Positions 59,082-64,000 of a stretch of DNA of 64,000 bases are shown here, one piece after another (the stretch's first letter is position 1; each line of letters opens with the position of its first letter). Both the position numbers and the translations under genes were made by a program. Below the pieces are notes generated by a model. That model did not search any database. It was not told where the DNA came from and saw nothing but the letters and a program-made list of their open reading frames with translations. Source of the stretch: Paracoccus homiensis (lineage in GTDB: Bacteria; Pseudomonadota; Alphaproteobacteria; Rhodobacterales; Rhodobacteraceae); assembly GCF_900111675.1 (NCBI RefSeq), contig NZ_FOHO01000004.1, positions 289,786-353,785 on the forward strand. The letters are read 5' to 3'.

Positions 59082-60086
59082 ATGACATTCATGACTCGTC
59101 TTCTGACAGGATCGGCACTTGTCTTGGCCATGGCGATCCCCGCCGCCGCCAAGGAATACCGGATCGCGGTCGGAGATGGCGCTGGCGGCACGCAGGAAGC
59201 ACTGGGCAAGGCCTTTGTCGCCGCGCTTGAAGAAAAGACCGGCGGCGAAATGACCGGCAAGCTGTTCCTGAACGGCCAGCTGGGCGATGAACAGGACACC
59301 GTGACCGCCGCTGCGACCGGCACGCTGGACTTCTCGATTCTGGCGATCAACAACATCACCCCGTTCTCGCCCTCGGTCGGCACGCTGACGCTGCCCTATG
59401 TGATTCTCAGCCAGGATGACGCCGAGGCGATCACCCAGGGCGAGGTCGGCCAGCAGATGATCGACCAGACCATCGAAGATGCGGGCGTGCGGATCATCGG
59501 CTGGGGCTATTCGGGCTTTCGCGTGCTGACCAATTCGAAACAGCCCGTGTCGACGGTCGAGGATCTGAAAGGACTGGTCGTCCGCGTTCCCAAGAACGAG
59601 ATCATGATCGAAACCTACAAGGCCTGGGGCATCAACCCGACGCCGATGGCCTGGGGCGAAACCTTTGCCGCGCTTCAGCAGAAGGTCGTGGACGGGCAGG
59701 ACAACCCCTACATGACCGTCTACGCGATGAAGTTCGACGAGGTTCAGAAATACATCACCGACCTGCACTATATCTTCTCGATCGAGCCGCTGATCGTCAG
59801 CGAGGCGCTGTTTGAAAGCCTGTCCGAGGAAGAGCAGCAACAGGTTCTTGAGGCAGGCAAGCAGGCCACCCAGGATTCGGCCGCCTTCCTGCGCGAGGAA
59901 GAGGCGAAGATCCGCGAGGAGCTTGTCAGCCGTGGCATGGAAATCAGTGCGCCGGCCAATGATGAGAAAGAGTTCATGGATCTGGCGACCGCAGCCGTCT
60001 GGCCGAAATTCTATGACCAGATCGGCGGCAAGGAAGTTCTGGACAATGTCCTGACCTCGCTGGGTCGCGAACCCGCGGCCGAGTGA
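59082..60086 (+). CDS. tauK: Taurine TRAP transporter solute-binding protein
   Basis: A 334-residue DctP-type protein with a signal peptide (LLTGSALVLAMAIPAAAKE, cleaved after AAA) and features such as KAFVAALEEKTGGEMTGKLF, VEDLKGLVVRVPKNEIMIET and PTPMAWGETFAALQQKVVDG. In Rhodobacter and Paracoccus tauKLM is the taurine TRAP transporter next to tauR, tauXY and xsc, the order seen here. The ATG at 59082 follows AGGGA; an ATG at 59091 is possible. Confidence 0.9.
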   Translation: MTFMTRLLTGSALVLAMAIPAAAKEYRIAVGDGAGGTQEALGKAFVAALEEKTGGEMTGKLFLNGQLGDEQDTVTAAATGTLDFSILAINNITPFSPSVGTLTLPYVILSQDDAEAITQGEVGQQMIDQTIEDAGVRIIGWGYSGFRVLTNSKQPVSTVEDLKGLVVRVPKNEIMIETYKAWGINPTPMAWGETFAALQQKVVDGQDNPYMTVYAMKFDEVQKYITDLHYIFSIEPLIVSEALFESLSEEEQQQVLEAGKQATQDSAAFLREEEAKIREELVSRGMEISAPANDEKEFMDLATAAVWPKFYDQIGGKEVLDNVLTSLGREPAAE

Positions 60087-60169
60087 CCGGATGCGCGGCC
60101 CGGCCCGCGCATCCCCCCCTTTTCCTCGCCAAGTCCCTGATGTCTCGCCGCACCTTTCGGAGGCCCCTC

Positions 60170-60727
60170 ATGCCTGCGCTCTGGTCTTTCCTCGACAGGT
60201 TCGAAAGTCACGTCTGCCGCATCCTTCTGGCCTGTTTCGTGACCCTGCTGTTCGTGCAGATCGTTGCCCGTCAGATCTTTGGTTTCTCGATCACCTGGAT
60301 CGAGGAACTGTCGATCATCCTGTTCGTGTGGTTCGCCTATTTCGGTGCCGCCTATGCTGCGCGGATCGCGGCGCATAACCGTGTCGGCTTTCACCTGAAT
60401 GCGCTTCCGCGAACCAAGGCCCGCATGGTCGAGGCGGTGGGCGATGCGTTCTGGATCGTCTTCAATCTGGTCTTCGTCTGGCAATCGGTCGAATTCATCA
60501 GCCGCCTGAAGCCCTTTGTGAAGGCCCAGACGCTTGGCTGGGAAATGCGCTATGTCTATCTGGCGCTGCCCATCGCCTTCACGCTGATGACGCTGCGGAT
60601 CCTGCAGGTGAACTATCTGAAACTGGTGCGCGGCATCGATCCGACAGATCCCGACAAGGCCAGCGTGCAGGCCGCGCTGGAACTGGCCGAGGACGAAAAG
60701 CGCAACTTCGAGAAGGCGGATCGCTGA
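60170..60727 (+). CDS. tauL: Taurine TRAP transporter small permease
   Basis: A 185-residue four-helix DctQ-type protein (ILLACFVTLLFVQIVARQIF, ILFVWFAYFGAAYAARIAAH). The ATG at 60170 is chosen because CGGAGG lies seven bases upstream; longer in-frame starts at 60083 and 60140 lack this. It overlaps tauM by one base. Confidence 0.9.
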   Translation: MPALWSFLDRFESHVCRILLACFVTLLFVQIVARQIFGFSITWIEELSIILFVWFAYFGAAYAARIAAHNRVGFHLNALPRTKARMVEAVGDAFWIVFNLVFVWQSVEFISRLKPFVKAQTLGWEMRYVYLALPIAFTLMTLRILQVNYLKLVRGIDPTDPDKASVQAALELAEDEKRNFEKADR

Positions 60728-62067
60728 TGGATTCCCTGCTGATCGAAATTCTGTTCGGCGCCTTTTTCGGGCTTCTGATCCTTGGCGCGCCGATCACCGT
60801 GGCGCTTGGCGTGTCGTCGCTGGCGGCGATGCTGTATCTGGGCGACAACCCGATCAAGATGGTGCAGATGGCGTGGTCCTCGGTCGGGTCCTTCCCGCTG
60901 ATGGCGCTGCCTGCCTTCATTCTGGCCGGTGCGCTGATGGAGGCCGCGGGCCTGTCGCGCCGCCTGATCAATGTCGCCGAAAGCCTTGCCGGACCCTTCA
61001 CCGGCGGCCTGTCCGCGGCAACCGTCGTGGCCTGCTTGTTCTTCGGCGCGATTTCGGGTTCGGGCCCGGCCACCACGGCCGCGGTCGGCATGCTGATGAT
61101 CCCGGCAATGGTGCGCCAGGGTTATGGCCCCGGACACGCGGCTGCGGTGACGGCTGCGGCTGGCGGTCTGGGCATCATCATCCCGCCCTCGATCCCGATG
61201 GTGATCTATGGGATTTCCGCGATGGGCATGCAGCCGCCCCCCGAAGCGGTCGAGGCGCATGGCGCATTCCAGTCGGTTTCGATTTCCAAGCTGTTCATCG
61301 CCGGCTTCCTGCCGGGTGTGGTGATGGCGGGCGGCCTGCTGACCATCAACTATATCCGCTGCCGGCTGCGCGGGTTCCACGGCTCGGCCGAGCCGCTGTC
61401 GCTGCGCAAGGTCATGAAGGCCTGCTATCATGGGTTCTGGGCGCTGATGGCCCCCATGGTCATCCTGGGCGGCATCTATTCGGGCTTTTTCACGCCGACC
61501 GAGGCCGCCATCGTCGCGATCTTCTACACGCTGTTCGTCGGTGGGGTGATCTATCGCGAACTGGACCTGCGGCAGGTGATCAAGTCGCTGGACACCACAA
61601 CCTGGCTGGCCGGTCGCGTGTTGCTGGTCCTGTTCACCGCGACCGTCTTTGGCCGCATCCTGGTCGAAAACGACGTGCCGGGGGTGATCGCGGGCGGCAT
61701 CCTGTCGCTGACCGACAACCTGTATCTGATCTGGGCCATGGTCATCGGGCTGCTGCTGATCATCGGCATGTTCATGGAAACGCTGGCCGCGATCATGATC
61801 CTTGTCCCGGTGATGCTGCCTGTCGCCTACATGATGGGGATCGACCCGATTCATTTCGGGATCGTGATGATCTGCACCCTGTCCGTGGGCTTCCAGACCC
61901 CGCCCCTGGGCGAGAACCTGTTCATCGCCTCGGGCATCTCGGGCGTCTCGATCGAGCGGATCAGCCTGCGGGCCATTCCCTTCGCCCTCGCCTCTGTTTC
62001 CGCAATCTTCATCATCGCCATCTTCCCGGAAATCGCCCTGTGGCTGCCCCGGCTGATGGGCTACTGA
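60727..62067 (+). CDS. tauM: Taurine TRAP transporter large permease
   Basis: A 446-residue, about 12-helix DctM-type permease (FFGAISGSGPATTAAVGMLM, GGLGIIIPPSIPMVIYGISA, FFTPTEAAIVAIFYTLFVGG). Starts within the tauL stop (TGATG). It moves taurine inward with sodium together with TauK and TauL. Confidence 0.92.
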   Translation: MDSLLIEILFGAFFGLLILGAPITVALGVSSLAAMLYLGDNPIKMVQMAWSSVGSFPLMALPAFILAGALMEAAGLSRRLINVAESLAGPFTGGLSAATVVACLFFGAISGSGPATTAAVGMLMIPAMVRQGYGPGHAAAVTAAAGGLGIIIPPSIPMVIYGISAMGMQPPPEAVEAHGAFQSVSISKLFIAGFLPGVVMAGGLLTINYIRCRLRGFHGSAEPLSLRKVMKACYHGFWALMAPMVILGGIYSGFFTPTEAAIVAIFYTLFVGGVIYRELDLRQVIKSLDTTTWLAGRVLLVLFTATVFGRILVENDVPGVIAGGILSLTDNLYLIWAMVIGLLLIIGMFMETLAAIMILVPVMLPVAYMMGIDPIHFGIVMICTLSVGFQTPPLGENLFIASGISGVSIERISLRAIPFALASVSAIFIIAIFPEIALWLPRLMGY

Positions 62068-62083
62068 CCCAAGGAGTCCGCTT

Positions 62084-62491
62084 ATGACCACGACCACCAA
62101 TCGCGCCCTGACCGCCGACGATCTGAAGGCCACCTTCGACGCCTTCAACCGCCATGACATCGACGGTGTGATGACCCATTTCGCCGATGACTGCGTGTTC
62201 TTCACCGTCGCGGGCGACCATGAATACGGCAACCGCATCGACGGCAAGGACGCCATCGCCAAGGCCTTTGCCGGTGTCTGGACCGCGATGCCCGACGTGC
62301 AGTGGGCCGATCACAGCCACTTCATGTCCGAGGACGGCACCCGCGGCGTCAGCCAGTGGACCTTCCACGCCACCAATCCCGACGGCACCCGTATCGAAGT
62401 GCAGGGCGCCGATCTGTTCCGCATCCGCGACGGCCAGATCGTCGAGAAGCAGGCGATCCGCAAGCAACGCCCCGCCGTGCCTGCCAAGTGA
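62084..62491 (+). CDS. tauX: Taurine dehydrogenase small subunit
   Basis: A 135-residue NTF2-like protein (LKATFDAFNRHDIDGVMTHF, DCVFFTVAGDHEYG, QGADLFRIRDGQIVEKQAIR). Its size, fold and position between tauM and tauY identify it as TauX, the small subunit of taurine dehydrogenase. AAGGAG precedes the ATG. Confidence 0.88.
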   Translation: MTTTTNRALTADDLKATFDAFNRHDIDGVMTHFADDCVFFTVAGDHEYGNRIDGKDAIAKAFAGVWTAMPDVQWADHSHFMSEDGTRGVSQWTFHATNPDGTRIEVQGADLFRIRDGQIVEKQAIRKQRPAVPAK

Positions 62492-62499
62492 GGGACGCC

Positions 62500-63891
62500 A
62501 TGGAAACAATCGAAAAAAGGGCTGGGTCGGTGCCGTTCGACCCGTTCTATGATCCCATGACCGCGCCCAGGCTGGGACCGGGCAGCGATTATGCGCCGAC
62601 CTACTGGATCGGCACGGCAGGCCAGATCCCCGAAGATGACGGCCCCGTCACCGGCGACATGGATGTCGACGTGGCGGTGATCGGCTCGGGCTATACCGGC
62701 CTGTCGACGGCGATCCACCTGGCAAAGAACCACGGGATCAAGGCCACCGTCCTCGAGGCGAATGGCGTTGCCTATGGCTGTTCCACCCGCAATGGCGGGC
62801 AGGCGCAGATCAGCTCGGGCCGGTTGAAGCGCAGTCAGTGGATTCAGCGCTGGGGTCTGGGCACCGCCCGCGCCCTGCATGACGAGGTGGTCGAGGCGTT
62901 CGATCTGTTCCGCGGCCTGATCCGGGATCATGCCATCGACTGCATGCCGCAGGATGGCGGGCATTATTACATCGCGCACAAGGCTTCGGCCATGCCGGGA
63001 CTGGTCAGCGAAACCAAGCTGCTGAACGAAACCTTCGGCTATGGCGCGCGGATGCTGGACCGTCAGGAACTGCATGACACCGTGGTCCGCGATCAGGAAG
63101 GCCACGGCGCCATGTGGGAACCCGACGGTGTCGGCATCCACGCGGCCAAGCTGGCCTTCGGTTATCTTCGCGTGGCCCGCGAACTGGGCGCGACGGTGCA
63201 TCCCGACAGTCCGGTGCAGGGCTGGCAGCTGAAGGATGGCATTCACCATCTGCGCACGCCGGGCGGCACCGTCCGTGCGCGCCGGGTGGCCGTGGCGACG
63301 GCGGCCTATGCGCCCCGCCCGCTGCATCCGCGGCTGAAGGACCGGCTGATGCCGATCATGTCGAACAGCATCGTGACCCGTGTGCTCAGCCCGTCCGAAC
63401 TGGACGAGATCGGCATCAAGAAACTGTCGCCGCTGACCGATACGCGCACGCTGCGTCACTATTACCGTCTGCTGCCCGACAACCGGCTGCAGATCGGATC
63501 GCGCGCCGCGATCACCGGCCGCGACGCCGCCAACCCTGCGCATCTGAATGCCCTGCGCGAGGGCATGGCCCGCAAGTTCCCCATCCTGAAGGGGATCGAG
63601 CTGGACTACAGCTGGTGGGGCTGGGTCGATGTCAGCCATGACATGATGCCCCGCATCACCGGAATGCCGGATCTGCCGGGCGCCTTCTATGCGCTTGGCT
63701 ATGGCGGCAACGGGGTCATGTATTCGGCCATGGCGGGTCGCCGCATGGCGCAACTGGTCGCGGGGGAAACGCTCCGCGCCCTGCCGATCTTCAACACGGA
63801 ATTGCCGCATGAAGGGTGGAAGACGCCCTTCCGGCGGCTGGGCCAATGGGGCCTCTACCAGTTCTACCATTTCCGCGACGAACGTAAGTAA
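62500..63891 (+). CDS. tauY: Taurine dehydrogenase large subunit (FAD)
   Basis: A 463-residue FAD-dependent oxidoreductase of the DadA/PuuB type: VDVAVIGSGYTGLSTAIHLA for FAD binding, CSTRNGGQAQISSGR, HYYRLLPDNRLQIGSRAAIT, and ALGYGGNGVMYSAMAGRR near the C-terminus. TauY oxidises taurine to sulfoacetaldehyde and ammonia, feeding Xsc. The ATG at 62500 follows AGGGA; the frame upstream covers tauX. Confidence 0.9.
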   Translation: METIEKRAGSVPFDPFYDPMTAPRLGPGSDYAPTYWIGTAGQIPEDDGPVTGDMDVDVAVIGSGYTGLSTAIHLAKNHGIKATVLEANGVAYGCSTRNGGQAQISSGRLKRSQWIQRWGLGTARALHDEVVEAFDLFRGLIRDHAIDCMPQDGGHYYIAHKASAMPGLVSETKLLNETFGYGARMLDRQELHDTVVRDQEGHGAMWEPDGVGIHAAKLAFGYLRVARELGATVHPDSPVQGWQLKDGIHHLRTPGGTVRARRVAVATAAYAPRPLHPRLKDRLMPIMSNSIVTRVLSPSELDEIGIKKLSPLTDTRTLRHYYRLLPDNRLQIGSRAAITGRDAANPAHLNALREGMARKFPILKGIELDYSWWGWVDVSHDMMPRITGMPDLPGAFYALGYGGNGVMYSAMAGRRMAQLVAGETLRALPIFNTELPHEGWKTPFRRLGQWGLYQFYHFRDERK

Positions 63892-63905
63892 GGAAGCGAA
63901 CAGCC

Positions 63906-64000
63906 ATGAAGATGACGACAGAGGAAGCCTTTGTTAAGGTTTTGCAGATGCATGGTATTGAGCATGCATTTGGGATCATTGGTTCAGCGATGATGCCTGT
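63906..64000 (+). CDS. xsc: Sulfoacetaldehyde acetyltransferase (N-terminal 31 residues, cut by window edge)
   Basis: The window ends 95 bases into the gene. The visible start, MKMTTEEAFVKVLQMHGIEH then AFGIIGSAMMPV, is the conserved N-terminus of Xsc. Xsc is a thiamine-diphosphate enzyme that converts sulfoacetaldehyde plus phosphate to acetyl phosphate and sulfite. It follows tauY by 14 bases and completes the taurine pathway. These codons are noticeably richer in A/T third positions than the neighbours. Confidence 0.9.
   Translation, partial: MKMTTEEAFVKVLQMHGIEHAFGIIGSAMMP

Overview
The window looks like part of an accessory replicon (large plasmid or chromid) of a Rhodobacteraceae bacterium, most probably Paracoccus or a close relative. 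Evidence for this is the high-GC codon use with G/C third positions, several TRAP transporters, a taurine dehydrogenase/Xsc cluster of the Rhodobacter-Paracoccus type, a catecholate siderophore set, and a partition/replication module of the 'DnaA-like' kind known from Rhodobacterales plasmids. No ribosomal or other housekeeping protein genes are visible; the only RNA gene seen is one tRNA-Arg(TCT).

Layout. 1-3.3 kb: dihydroxybenzoate siderophore genes (entE end and a free-standing aryl carrier protein on +, converging on entC-entB-entA on -). 3.7-4.5 kb: a transglutaminase-like protein. 4.5-16.6 kb: an unusual type I secretion locus. An HlyD adaptor and a PrtD-type ABC exporter are preceded by two large non-RTX acidic proteins (696 aa with a repeated GDL...QxNxL..D.D motif, and 1091 aa of extreme Asp/Ser/Gly/Ala/Thr low complexity). 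A CsgD-like LuxR regulator, a HEPN-like small protein and an ExeA-type ATPase with a Sel1 repeat lie beside them. I regard this as the best candidate for a poorly described system, probably a surface or biofilm matrix.

16.7-29.6 kb: an acyl-CoA degradation cluster whose order (ligase, thiolase, FadB-like, two acyl-CoA dehydrogenases) recalls the pim dicarboxylate operon. It is headed by a TAXI-TRAP transporter, controlled by a divergent IclR regulator with two clear operator-like dyads, and followed by a CoA transferase. 29.9-38.2 kb: a phosphate-starvation block with a VPLPA-sorted protein, a 1771-aa secreted nuclease/5'-nucleotidase fusion behind a perfect Pho box, and a phytase-like esterase behind a second Pho box. 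38.2-42.6 kb: VapBC, then parB-parA carrying four copies of the palindrome CTTCCCCGNGGGGAAG, then iteron-like repeats and a replication initiator with a DnaA N-terminal-like C-terminus.

42.6-47.2 kb: a LuxR regulator divergent from an operon of two metallo-beta-lactamase-fold proteins, an aromatic-type FAD monooxygenase and a DUF2783 protein. 47.2-55.1 kb: an operon for 5-oxoproline (pyroglutamate) use (PxpABC, DUF2848, TRAP transporter, DUF1445) behind a LysR regulator and a 23-bp palindrome. 55.2-57.5 kb: an OmpA-like protein and the tRNA. 57.5-64 kb: the taurine cluster tauR / tauKLM-tauX-tauY-xsc with two TauR-type direct repeats; xsc runs off the right edge.
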